Below are positions 46,348 through 53,680 of a stretch of DNA of 64,000 nucleotides, one piece after another (position 1 is the stretch's first letter; each line of letters opens with the position of its first letter). A program made the position numbers and the translations under genes. Where the stretch lies: contig NZ_BMWT01000004.1 in assembly GCF_014651375.1 (NCBI RefSeq), positions 62,001 to 126,000 on the forward strand. Reading direction: 5' to 3'. Source of the stretch: Tateyamaria omphalii (lineage in GTDB: Bacteria > Pseudomonadota > Alphaproteobacteria > Rhodobacterales > Rhodobacteraceae). The notes beneath the pieces were generated by a model. It saw nothing but the letters and a program-made list of their open reading frames with translations. It was not told the origin of the DNA and did no database searches.

Positions 46348-46364
46348 GCGGACGAACAATTTTG
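46337..46364 (+). terminator. ettA terminator with the stop codon in its loop
   Basis: GTCCGC (46339-46344) pairs with GCGGAC (46348-46353), leaving exactly TAA as the loop, and a short T run (46361-46364) follows after a few bases. A second small hairpin GTTTGC-GTA-GCAAAC lies at 46400-46414. The stop codon of ettA is thus the terminator loop. Confidence 0.6.
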
Positions 46365-46596
46365 GTTTACGTTTGGGTTCAAGGCGTGCGCGAAAGAGTG
46401 TTTGCGTAGCAAACGCGCGTAGCGGCACTCGGTTCTAGTTGACGAGTTCGCGCTACAAGGAGGCACTACGAACCTTTGAGTTTTGATGCATTTGTATTTC
46501 TGCGTTTCACAGTTGAACAAAGAATGCATATTACTTGGATACGATGTTTTGTCGGCTTCGAGCCAACTAAACATCAGCATCCTGAGCGGTAACACA

Positions 46597-47358
46597 ATGG
46601 CGAGCTTCAACTTCGACTGTCCACACTGCAATAGACCACAAACAGTGACTTCAAATGATCAAGACTCTGGAACAATTCTGTTCCACATGTCGAAGTCGGC
46701 GTTGGGACATCTAGGATTGCATGGCACAGCAGTTTGCTGTGCTAATCCTAATTGTCTGCAGCCGACTATCATAGTGCATGTGAAAAAGGCAGGTAAAGAC
46801 AGCCTCGGCAACCTTCATTTTATGAGGGAAGCGCCGTTGTTGACACGGCGGTTGATACCTGAAAGCTCAGCCAAACCTCAGCCCCATTTCATTCCACAAC
46901 CAATTCGCGAAGATTACTTGGAAGCATGTCGAATTCGAGACTTGAGCCCAAAAGCGTCAGCCACGCTAGCTAGAAGGTGTTTGCAGGGCATGGTTCGTGA
47001 CTTCACCGGAGTGAAAGCACCAAGCCTTTACAAGGAAATTGAGAAATTAAGTGAATTATTAAATTCAGGCGACGCACCAAAAGGAGTCTCTGAAGATAGT
47101 ATCGAAAGCCTTCATCATGTCAGGAGCCTCGGCAACATCGGCGCTCACATGGAAAAGGACATCGACGTTATAATACCAGTTGAGCCAGAAGAGGCACAGA
47201 TACTGATCGATTTGATCGAAATACTCTTTGAAGAGTGGTATGTGGCACGTGAAAAGCGACAATCCAAGTTTGCTGCATTGAGAGTTACAGCGGAAGAAAA
47301 GCAAGCCTTGAAAGAATCACCAAACCCTGAAGTGTCCGAAAAACGAGAGCAGCAATGA
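46597..47358 (+). CDS. DUF4145-domain protein
   Basis: A 253-residue protein. The N-terminal part has two Cys motifs, DCPHC (about 6-10) and CCANPNC (about 47-53), which look like a zinc ribbon. The rest is helical with the DUF4145 pattern: SATLARRCLQGMVRDFTG (about 118-135) and RSLGNIGAHMEKD (about 175-187). DUF4145 occurs alone or fused to restriction-modification and other defence proteins; the function of the stand-alone form is unknown. The gene is visibly richer in A+T than its neighbours ettA and cutA, which suggests transfer. The ATG at 46597 begins the zinc-ribbon; the upstream frame extension is not conserved. Confidence 0.75.
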   Translation: MASFNFDCPHCNRPQTVTSNDQDSGTILFHMSKSALGHLGLHGTAVCCANPNCLQPTIIVHVKKAGKDSLGNLHFMREAPLLTRRLIPESSAKPQPHFIPQPIREDYLEACRIRDLSPKASATLARRCLQGMVRDFTGVKAPSLYKEIEKLSELLNSGDAPKGVSEDSIESLHHVRSLGNIGAHMEKDIDVIIPVEPEEAQILIDLIEILFEEWYVAREKRQSKFAALRVTAEEKQALKESPNPEVSEKREQQ

Positions 47359-47465
47359 CTCAGCCCCCGCCCATGGGGGCGGTCGGGGCGGCGAAAACGC
47401 GGGGCGTTTCCGCAAGGCACAATTTACCTGTTGATCTGAATACTGGCGTAACCGACCATCCCGTC

Positions 47466-47783
47466 ATGCACATCATCGACATCTGGGTGAATTGCCCCTC
47501 CATCGATACGGCAGACGCGATCACGGACGCGCTGCTCGATCAGCAGCTCATCGCCTGCGCCAATCGCTACGCTCCGATCCAGAGCGCTTATGTCTGGGAC
47601 GGTGGCATCCAGCGCGAGCAAGAGCATCCGCTGCTTCTGAAAACCCGTGCCGACCTCGCCCAGCAGGTCGAGGACGCTGTGCGCGCCCTCCACCCCTATG
47701 ACGTCCCGCCGATCATCCGGATCGAAGCCACTGCCAATGCTGACTATCTGGCATGGGTCCACGCCGTTACTCGTTCGATGTAA
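47466..47783 (+). CDS. cutA: CutA-type divalent-cation tolerance protein
   Basis: A 105-residue protein of normal CutA length. It shows VNCPSIDTADAITDALLDQQLIACAN (a region at about 8-33), a YVWDGGIQREQEHPLLLKT stretch (about 42-60) and HPYDVPPIIRIEA (about 76-88), all CutA marks. CutA forms a ferredoxin-like trimer related to P-II and has been tied to copper tolerance, though its biochemical role is unsettled. The ATG at 47466 gives the canonical start. The TAA stop is followed by GGCGCGCC and a small hairpin (GCACG with CGTGC). Confidence 0.93.
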   Translation: MHIIDIWVNCPSIDTADAITDALLDQQLIACANRYAPIQSAYVWDGGIQREQEHPLLLKTRADLAQQVEDAVRALHPYDVPPIIRIEATANADYLAWVHAVTRSM

Positions 47784-48042
47784 GGCGCGCCGGCACGGCA
47801 AGCGTGCAAAAGGCCTTCCGGTTCCCGGACGCGCGATTCCCAATAACGTGGTTACTTCGCCGCTGTAACCAACTGAAATTCCTGAACCGCGAACCTCGCT
47901 TCGCTTGGAACAAAAAACGAGGCCATCGCCTAAGACTATCCAGCCAGCGTGAAATCCAACAAATCCTAAATAAACTGGGTCTGGATTTCATATCATTCGT
48001 TAACATTTACTCGTGAAAGTTTGGAGTGGAAAGGGGGATGCA

Positions 48043-48351
48043 ATGGTCTACGACTACCTCAGATACGTCGCTGTCGTCGGTATACTTCTGTTGCTGGCCT
48101 TCGGCGTTTCTTTGTTTCCTCCTCTCACGAGTGGTGCGACCTCGGTAGGGTCCGGTGTCAGTCAGGAAGAGTACGAGGAGACCGTCGGGCAGGAGTTGGC
48201 TTATTGCGAAAGCAACTCTTACGACGTGGATTGTGCGTGTTTTGCCCAGATATCCGGGCATATCCTGTCGCAGAAAGAAAGCCGGGTGCCCTTTGCCACA
48301 TATCCCGACAGGACGGAACTGGCACGCGGGCAAGCGTCAAAGGATTGTTGA
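48043..48351 (+). CDS. small membrane-anchored Cys-containing protein
   Basis: A 102-residue protein of unknown family. One hydrophobic helix spans about residues 8-27 (VAVVGILLLLAFGVSLF), either an uncleaved anchor or a signal peptide. The following soluble part has CESNSYDVDCACF with three Cys (about 54, 63, 65) and a C-terminal Cys. The ATG at 48043 has a strong AGGGGG ribosome site 5 bp upstream, which supports the frame. It lies between cutA (260 bp upstream) and hisD (about 500 bp downstream) and is probably monocistronic. Confidence 0.55.
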   Translation: MVYDYLRYVAVVGILLLLAFGVSLFPPLTSGATSVGSGVSQEEYEETVGQELAYCESNSYDVDCACFAQISGHILSQKESRVPFATYPDRTELARGQASKDC

Positions 48352-48764
48352 GTTCGGCGAGGATGTGGATTTGGAGACGCGGCAGCGAGTTGTCGTAGCT
48401 CTGCAGGCGCGGAGTCTTCTTGTTGTCGCCCCCCCTTCATCCCCGTTTTTTCAATGCAATCCGCCGATACTCTTCACCGTCTCGTGCCGGAGCGAGTGAT
48501 CTATGTCCGTGGGGTGTTGAACGTCCTGCGACGGGTCTGCGGTTTCGTTTTGTGGTTGGTCTCTCGCTCCATGTCTCGCAATGGCTTGAGGTGATAAGGG
48601 CATCGGTGTGGCATGCACTTGTGTTGAGGTACGGCGAAAACCTGCTTTTGTGCGGCCCGCAGCATTGGGCACGCTGGGCTGGGAATTGCAATTCTTGTGG
48701 GCAGAACGAAGGGCCACCACGTTCCGACTGCCGCCTCGGGATCAATGAGCCTTAGTGTTCTCAA
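48352..48764. other. intergenic gap, no gene recognised
   Basis: About 410 bp between the small Cys protein and the repeat in front of hisD. Several frames are open on both strands but none has a ribosome site, family similarity or plausible composition. No strong hairpin was seen. Confidence 0.5.
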
Positions 48765-48794
48765 GTAAGGCGGACGTGTCGTCCGCACCGCCCC
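48765..48794. repeat. single GTAAGG/CCCCGC palindromic repeat before hisD
   Basis: GTAAGG, arm CGGACG, loop TGT, arm CGTCCG, then CACCGCCCC. The core is identical to the copy at 25012. Here the repeat lies 54 bp upstream of the hisD start rather than between convergent genes. Confidence 0.8.
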
Positions 48795-48847
48795 TTGAGC
48801 CTAAGCAGCCCGCCCGCTATGTCCCGCCTCAGCCGGAAAGGACATCC

Positions 48848-50149
48848 ATGCCCCAGTTTCTTGATTACAGCGATGCCGATTTCGAAGCGCAGTTTGCGGC
48901 CCTTCTGTCGGCCAAGCGCGAGGACAGCCCGGATGTGGACGCGGTTGTGGCCGATATCATCGCCGACGTGCGAAGCCGTGGGGATGCCGCGGTTATTGAG
49001 TTAACTGAACGTTTTGACCGCATCGCCCTGACGCCCGAGACCTTGCGCATCAGTGCGGATGAAGTGGCCGCGGCCATGGCCGAAGTTGGACAGGAAGATC
49101 GCGATGCGCTGGCCCTCGCTGCGGCCCGCATCCGTGCTTACCATGAACGCCAGATGCCTGAAGATGCGCAGTGGACGGATGATGCAGGTGCCACACTGGG
49201 CTGGCGCTGGACACCGGTGTCGGCGGCGGGCCTCTACGTTCCCGGCGGGTTGGCGAGCTACCCGTCCTCGGTTCTGATGAATGCCATCCCGGCCAAGGTC
49301 GCGGGCGTAGGGCGCCTTGCCATCACCGTGCCCACCCCGGACGGGGTGATCAACCCGCTGGTCCTGCTGGCCGCGCAGCTGTCCGGCGTGGACGAGATTT
49401 ACCGCATTGGCGGCGCACAGGCGATTGCGGCGCTTGCATACGGTACAGAAACGATTGCACCCGTGGACAAGATCACCGGCCCGGGCAACGCCTTTGTCGC
49501 CGCGGCCAAGCGACGTGTCTTTGGCAAGGTCGGTATCGATATGATCGCCGGTCCCTCCGAGATCCTTGTGATCGCCGATGGTGACAATGATCCCGACTGG
49601 ATTGCCCTCGACTTGCTCAGTCAGGCGGAGCATGACGAAAGCGCACAGTCGCTGCTGATCACCACCGATCCCGCTTTTGGCCCCGCGGTGGCGGATGCGG
49701 TGAATGCACGGCTGGAAACGCTGGAGCGTCGTGCCATCGCCGGGGCCAGTTGGCGGGATTTCGGGGCCATCATCACCGTGCCCGATCTTGATGTTGCGGC
49801 ACAGCTGTCGGATCGCATCGCGCCGGAGCACCTTGAGCTCTGCGTCGCAGACCCCGTCACGCTGTCCGAAAAGATCACCCATGCCGGGGCCATTTTCCTG
49901 GGCCAGTGGACGCCCGAGGCCATCGGTGACTATATCGGCGGCCCCAACCATGTGTTGCCCACCGCGCGCTCTGCCCGGTTCTCCTCCGGCCTGTCGGTCA
50001 TGGATTTCGTCAAGCGAACAACGCTGGCTCAGATGTCGCCAGACGCGCTGCGCGCCATCGGTCCGGGGGCGGAGCGTTTGGCTGCTTCCGAAAGCCTTGA
50101 GGCGCATGGGCTATCCGTGACCGCGCGCTTGCGTAAGCTGAACGAGTAA
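48848..50149 (+). CDS. hisD: histidinol dehydrogenase
   Basis: A 433-residue HisD. It shows YVPGGLASYPSSVLMNAIPAKVAGV (a region at about 130-154), DKITGPGNAFVAAAKR (about 208-223), IDMIAGPSEILVIAD (about 231-245), the zinc and catalytic region LLSQAEHDESAQS (about 256-268), and GPNHVLPT (about 365-372). It oxidises L-histidinol to histidine in the last two steps of histidine synthesis. The ATG at 48848 has a GGAAAGGA ribosome site. It heads a run with UPF0262 and a low-molecular-weight phosphatase, an arrangement usual in Rhodobacterales. Confidence 0.96.
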   Translation: MPQFLDYSDADFEAQFAALLSAKREDSPDVDAVVADIIADVRSRGDAAVIELTERFDRIALTPETLRISADEVAAAMAEVGQEDRDALALAAARIRAYHERQMPEDAQWTDDAGATLGWRWTPVSAAGLYVPGGLASYPSSVLMNAIPAKVAGVGRLAITVPTPDGVINPLVLLAAQLSGVDEIYRIGGAQAIAALAYGTETIAPVDKITGPGNAFVAAAKRRVFGKVGIDMIAGPSEILVIADGDNDPDWIALDLLSQAEHDESAQSLLITTDPAFGPAVADAVNARLETLERRAIAGASWRDFGAIITVPDLDVAAQLSDRIAPEHLELCVADPVTLSEKITHAGAIFLGQWTPEAIGDYIGGPNHVLPTARSARFSSGLSVMDFVKRTTLAQMSPDALRAIGPGAERLAASESLEAHGLSVTARLRKLNE

Positions 50150-50163
50150 GGGGGCCAGCCCCC
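50150..50163 (+). terminator. possible terminator after hisD
   Basis: GGGGGC-CA-GCCCCC begins one base after the TAA, followed by a second C-rich stretch (CTCCCCC) and GGTATTTTAAG. Hairpins of this GGGGCCAGCCCC type followed by TATTTT are frequent downstream of genes in Rhodobacterales. It suggests that the UPF0262 gene has its own promoter as well. Confidence 0.55.
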
Positions 50164-50312
50164 GGCTGCGCCTCCCCCGTGGTATTTTAAGTCAGAAGAA
50201 GCATGCCTGCGCTTGGCCGCGAAATGCGTTGCGCGGCATTGTGGCATTGTATTGCGCGGTTCCAGACCCTAAGCATTGCGAAAGATTGTTTCGTTGCCGA
50301 AGGCCCCGCGCC

Positions 50313-50792
50313 ATGACCCGAATTGCCCGCATCACGCTGGATGATGCCAACCTGCCACCCCCCACACCCGAGATCGAACAGGAACGCAAGGTGGCGATGT
50401 TCGATCTGCTGGAGGACAACACCTTTGTTCTGCCCGGCCGAGACGGTAGGGATGTGCCCGCCGGACCCTACAACGTGGGTCTGTCCATTCGTGATAAGCG
50501 CCTCGTCTTTGATGTTGCGACCGAAGCGGATGAGAAGGCGGCCGAGTTTCATCTGTCCCTTGGACCCTTCCGGCAGGTGGTGAAGGACTATTTCCAGATC
50601 TGCGAAAGCTATTTCGAGGCGGTCAAGAAGCTGCCCCCCAGCCAGATCGAAACCATCGACATGGCCCGCCGCGGTATCCACAACGAGGGCAGCCGGGTTC
50701 TGCAAGAACGCCTCGAAGGCAAGGCTGAGGTCGACACTGACACCGCCCGCCGCCTCTTTACCCTGATCTGTGTCCTGCACTTCGGCGGATAG
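50313..50792 (+). CDS. UPF0262 family protein
   Basis: A 159-residue protein of the alphaproteobacterial family UPF0262. The pattern is clear: EIEQERKVAMFDLLEDN (about 20-36), GPYNVGLSIRDKRLVFDV (about 50-67), LSLGPFRQVVKDYFQICESY (a region at about 81-100) and RRGIHNEGSRVL (about 117-128), with RRLFTLICVLHF at the end. Its function is unknown. The fixed position between hisD and a low-molecular-weight phosphatase is shared by many alphaproteobacteria. The ATG at 50313 fits the family start. Confidence 0.92.
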   Translation: MTRIARITLDDANLPPPTPEIEQERKVAMFDLLEDNTFVLPGRDGRDVPAGPYNVGLSIRDKRLVFDVATEADEKAAEFHLSLGPFRQVVKDYFQICESYFEAVKKLPPSQIETIDMARRGIHNEGSRVLQERLEGKAEVDTDTARRLFTLICVLHFGG

Positions 50793-51254
50793 ATGACGGA
50801 CCGGCTGCCGCAATCCATTCTCTTCTGCTGCGATCACAACGCGGTCCGCTCCCCTATGGCAGAGGGGATCATGAAGAAGTTCTATGGCACAGGCACCTAT
50901 GTCCAATCCGTTGGCGTCAAGAACGACATGGAGATTGACGGGTTTTCCATTGCCGTCTGCCAGGAATTGGATGTGGAGTTGAGCCGCCACCGGTCCCGCA
51001 GCTTTGACGAGATGGAGGAATGGGGCGACGACCTGTCGTCTTTCGATCTTGTCGTGGCGCTTAGCCCTGCCAGCCAACGGCGCGCGCTGGAACTGACGCG
51101 CTACTATCATCTCGAGGTCGAATACTGGCCGATCCTTGACCCAACCGGTCTGGGCGAGACGCGCGAAGCCAAACTTGAAAGCTACCGCGCCGCCCGCGAC
51201 CAGATCATCGCCCGCCTCGTCGAACGGTGGGGGCCAGCAAGGGAAGGCACTTGA
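50793..51254 (+). CDS. low-molecular-weight phosphotyrosine phosphatase-like protein
   Basis: A 153-residue protein. The phosphate loop CDHNAVRSPMAEG has the CX5RS form, with Cys13 and Arg19, and a DP pair in ILDPTG (about 115-120) supplies the general acid Asp. This matches low-molecular-weight tyrosine phosphatases and arsenate reductases. The protein should dephosphorylate a tyrosine or arginine phosphate; the target is unknown. It starts directly after the UPF0262 stop (ATG adjacent to TAG), so the genes are coupled, and it ends in a one-frame overlap with the NTF2 gene. Confidence 0.87.
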   Translation: MTDRLPQSILFCCDHNAVRSPMAEGIMKKFYGTGTYVQSVGVKNDMEIDGFSIAVCQELDVELSRHRSRSFDEMEEWGDDLSSFDLVVALSPASQRRALELTRYYHLEVEYWPILDPTGLGETREAKLESYRAARDQIIARLVERWGPAREGT

Positions 51255-51646
51255 TGCAGATCGTGACCGACTATTTCGACGCGTTCAACGCAGGCGATGT
51301 GGAGGCGATGCTGGACTGCCTCACCGATGACGTGGCCCATCATGTGAACGAGGGGCAGGTGCGTGAAGGCAAAGAGCTGTTCCAGGCATTTTGTACCCAC
51401 ATGAACCGGTGCTACGCTGAGACGCTCACCAATATGATCGTGTTCTCGGCCGCAGGCGGCACACGTGCTGCCGCCGAATACACCGTCAATGGCACTTACC
51501 TGCAGACCGATGAAGGGCTACCCGAGGCAAACGGCCAGACCTATTGCCTGCCCGCCGGGTCCTTCTTTGACATCCGCGATGGCAAGATCGCCCGCGTGAC
51601 CACCTACTACAACCTTGCGGATTGGGTGCAACAGGTCGGGGCATGA
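51254..51646 (+). CDS. NTF2/SnoaL-like protein (ketosteroid-isomerase fold)
   Basis: A 130-residue protein with the NTF2-like cone fold: VTDYFDAFNAGDVEAMLDCLTDDV (a region at about 4-27), a mid segment with VNEGQVREGKE, and SFFDIRDGKIARVTTYYNLADW (about 104-125). The family includes isomerases, cyclases and ligand-binding proteins; the pocket residues do not reveal the ligand. The ATG overlaps the phosphatase stop (TGATG) and has a GGAAGG ribosome site. Its end overlaps the next GNAT gene by four bases, so three genes are coupled. Confidence 0.85.
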   Translation: MQIVTDYFDAFNAGDVEAMLDCLTDDVAHHVNEGQVREGKELFQAFCTHMNRCYAETLTNMIVFSAAGGTRAAAEYTVNGTYLQTDEGLPEANGQTYCLPAGSFFDIRDGKIARVTTYYNLADWVQQVGA

Positions 51647-52224
51647 GGATCGAGACACTGACCGGGCCGGCCCTGACCGAGGCGCTGGATGACGTGGCAA
51701 AGCTACGCCTCGCCGTGTTCCGTGACTGGCCCTACCTCTATGAAGGCGACGCCGCTTACGAACGGCGTTACCTCGAGGTTTACGAACAAAGTGACCGCGC
51801 GGTCGTTGTGGTCGCCTATGATGGCGACTGGATGGTGGGGGCGGCGACGGCGGCACCCCTGGCGGAACATGCCGACGCGTTTTCGGACGCGTTCGACGGC
51901 ACGGACTTCAACGTGAATGCCTGTTTCTATTGCGGAGAAAGCGTGCTGCTGCCGCGTTTTCGCGGTCGTGGGGTCGGGCACCGCTTTTTCGATGTACGTG
52001 AGGCCCATGCGCGCGATCTGGGCTATGCAAACATGTGTTTTGCCTCGGTCCTGCGACCACCGGATCATCCCTTGCGACCCAGCACATACCGCCCTCTCGA
52101 TCCCTTTTGGGAAGGGCGCGGATACAAACGCATGCCTGGCGTCGTGGCCCAGTTCATGTGGAAAGACGTTGATCAGGCGGGTGAAACGGAAAAGCCGCTG
52201 CAGTTCTGGGTCAAGGACCTTTAG
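51643..52224 (+). CDS. GNAT-family N-acetyltransferase
   Basis: A 193-residue protein. The acetyl-CoA motif is SVLLPRFRGRGVGHRFFDVRE (a region at about 100-120) with the RGRGVG loop, preceded by an AVVVVAYDGDWMVGAAT strand pair (about 53-69). The N-terminal LRLAVFRDWPYLYEGDAAYER is a pattern shared by a subgroup of GNAT proteins with unknown targets. It ends the coupled phosphatase-NTF2-GNAT run and is convergent with a lipoprotein gene one base after its stop. Confidence 0.82.
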   Translation: MRIETLTGPALTEALDDVAKLRLAVFRDWPYLYEGDAAYERRYLEVYEQSDRAVVVVAYDGDWMVGAATAAPLAEHADAFSDAFDGTDFNVNACFYCGESVLLPRFRGRGVGHRFFDVREAHARDLGYANMCFASVLRPPDHPLRPSTYRPLDPFWEGRGYKRMPGVVAQFMWKDVDQAGETEKPLQFWVKDL

Positions 52225-52225
52225 C

Positions 52226-52585
52226 TCAGGTACACTGCCGTGCCGCGCTGTCGCTGTAATCCTTCCAGCGGCGCCAGAACCGTTCGTCCGAGGCGCGATC
52301 AGACACGCGCACCTCTTGCGCCTGCTGCGGGTTGCTGAAGAACCCGGCGCCGCGGCTTTGATCCGAGGAGCTCAGCGATTGGTTGGCCACAGCCTGCACA
52401 CAGCCACAGCGTGCCCGGCTGGCCTGGTCCCGTCCGCCGCTGCGGCACGCGGAATAGATCGGGCCGGTGGCAAACAGCACCGGGGTCGCGGGAACGGCCC
52501 GCGCGCTGGAATATGAGGACCCGCCGCCACATGCGGCCAGTCCAAGGGCGGCCGCCCCGGCAATGATCGTGGTCGAGAGTTTCAT
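52226..52585 (-). CDS. conserved Rhodobacterales lipoprotein with Cys pairs
   Basis: A 119-residue lipoprotein with lipobox LAAC (Cys19), a short Gly/Ser linker, then PVLFATGPIYSACRSGGRDQASRARCGCVQAVANQSL (a region at about 36-72) and ERFWRRWKDY near the C terminus. The Cys residues at about 47, 60, 62 and 118 could form two disulfides. Close relatives occur throughout Rhodobacterales and are often labelled arginine transporter, a name with no support in the sequence; the true function is unknown. The ATG at 52585 gives the signal peptide. The stop lies one base from that of the convergent GNAT gene. Confidence 0.72.
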   Translation of the reverse strand: MKLSTTIIAGAAALGLAACGGGSSYSSARAVPATPVLFATGPIYSACRSGGRDQASRARCGCVQAVANQSLSSSDQSRGAGFFSNPQQAQEVRVSDRASDERFWRRWKDYSDSAARQCT

Positions 52586-52674
52586 GTGTCTGCTCGTTCC
52601 TGCTGTGGCGGGTTGGCCCGCTCTGAATGCGAAAACTATGCCGTAAACATAGGCGAAGGGCAATTCACGAACAA

Positions 52675-52851
52675 GCGCGCGGCCGCAGGCCGCGTGCGTC
52701 GCCCGGCAGGGTATCGGCGCTAGCCGATGCACGAGAGGGCAAGCGCCCATCCATTCCCTTTTTCAACACCGTGGGCATAACGCGGCCTTTGGCCGCACGC
52801 GTCGCCCGGCAGGGTATCGGCGTCGGCCGATTCACGAGAGGGCCAGCGCCC
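52675..52851. repeat. two double-hairpin repeat units (family 2)
   Basis: Unit 1 (52675-52748) and unit 2 (52781-52851) share the order: short palindrome with GCGGCC and GGCCGC, then CGTCGCCCGGCAGGG, a second palindrome TATCGGC...GCCGAT, then CACGAGAGGG and AGCGCCC. The two are about 80 percent alike by eye. They lie in tandem between a lipoprotein gene and the entericidin gene. Two further, more diverged units follow the entericidin gene. No other feature was seen in the 52586-52936 gap. Confidence 0.8.
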
Positions 52852-52936
52852 TTCCAAATACAAGCAGGTCCAATCCACGCTTCATCAATTCCCAAGCCTT
52901 TTAAGGAAAAACCCCGCCGATGGGCAGCCAGTTGAT

Positions 52937-52965
52937 TTGACCAGACAGGCCCGTCTGGTTATGTC
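52937..52965 (+). promoter_or_regulatory. entericidin promoter with a dyad in the spacer
   Basis: TTGACC (52937-52942) and TATGTC (52960-52965) are 17 bp apart. An inverted repeat ACCAGAC (52940-52946) and GTCTGGT (52953-52959), with six bases between the arms, fills the spacer exactly. Transcription would start near 52972, giving an 18-base leader with GGAGAG. The dyad placement is that of a repressor operator, for example of a TetR-type protein; the regulator is unknown. Confidence 0.6.
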
Positions 52966-52989
52966 CTTTGCAAAAGATCGGAGAGCAGA

Positions 52990-53115
52990 ATGAACCGCAC
53001 CCGCCTGATCCTGTTGGCCATCGTGGCCGCCACCACACTTGCTGCCTGCGAAACAGCCAAAGGCGTCGGGCGCGACATCACACGCGCAGCGGATGCAGTA
53101 GACCGGGCACTCTGA
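52990..53115 (+). CDS. entericidin A/B-family small lipoprotein
   Basis: A 41-residue lipoprotein: a basic start (MNRTR), a hydrophobic core, lipobox LAAC with Cys20, and a short mature part CETAKGVGRDITRAADAVD. The Cys-x-T-x-KG-x-G-x-D pattern is the entericidin (EcnA/EcnB) signature. In E. coli EcnB is a small membrane-active lipoprotein induced in stationary phase and counteracted by EcnA. Only one copy is here, so this is not an obvious toxin/antidote pair. The GGAGAG ribosome site lies 4 bp before the ATG. A promoter with an operator-like dyad lies just upstream. Confidence 0.8.
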   Translation: MNRTRLILLAIVAATTLAACETAKGVGRDITRAADAVDRAL

Positions 53116-53120
53116 GCGTA

Positions 53121-53371
53121 CTGGCACAGCCAGTGCGCGTCACCCCGGCAGGGTGTCGGCGCAGCCGACGCACGAGAGGGGGAAGCGTCCATTCTCGCAC
53201 AACACCGTAGGGCGGGGTTTCACCCCGCCGGCCCTCTCAAAGACCCCTAAAACCAACCATCGTTTTAAGCACCACAGCGCGGAATCAAGGCCATAGGCCG
53301 CCGCGCATCCATTGCCCGGCAGGCGATTTTGCCAAAGCAAAATCTGCCGAGAGGGGGCAGGCCCTCCCGCG
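53121..53371. repeat. two diverged double-hairpin repeat units (family 2)
   Basis: Unit 3 (53121-53190) has CTGGCACAGCCAG, then CCCGGCAGGG, the palindrome TGTCGGCGCAGCCGACG and CACGAGAGGG. Unit 4 (53289-53371) has GGCCATAGGCC, then CCCGGCAGG, the palindrome GATTTTGCCAAAGCAAAATC and GAGAGGG. The anchor words CCCGGCAGG and GAGAGGG are fixed, while both palindromes changed sequence and kept their pairing. No gene lies between the units. Confidence 0.75.
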
Positions 53372-53680
53372 GCCTGTCGATCTGGCTTATCTTGGCACGC
53401 CGGTGAACCGGAGGATGGACTTGGCAGCCATAAAGCGCTGCAGAACAAAGACTGGATCGACAGCCCTGTGCCTGCCGCTACCGGGCCTTTTTGCGTTCAC
53501 GACATTAAAGGAAAGTATCCCCGTTCGAACCACCCTGCCCGGCGGCACCGCCGGGCCGCGCCCGACCCTCCCCCGGGAGGGCGCATTGTCTACGTCACGC
53601 ACCGAACCCATGATCTGCGCACTCCAATGCCTTGCGTTGCTGCAAGGTTGCGTGCGCCCACCCAGGCTCGGGCGCGGCCC
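53372..53680. other. intergenic gap with two hairpins
   Basis: No gene is recognised here. Two strong hairpins lie side by side: CCCGGCGG-CA-CCGCCGGG (53538-53555) and CCCTCCC-CC-GGGAGGG (53566-53581). They are about 100 bp past the stop of the next gene on the minus strand and may end its transcript, or may be a decayed family 2 unit. Confidence 0.55.

Noticed and set aside
48458..48595. A 47-codon frame in the gap before hisD
   Set aside because: It lacks a ribosome site, signal or conserved pattern; it starts after a T-rich stretch with nothing to support translation.
52226..52585. Label of arginine transporter for the lipoprotein
   Set aside because: Relatives carry that name in databases, but a 119-residue lipoprotein without membrane helices cannot be a transporter by itself.
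52675..53371. CRISPR array
   Set aside because: The units are long, only four in number, contain internal palindromes that differ between units, and have no constant repeat with unique spacers; no cas genes are nearby.
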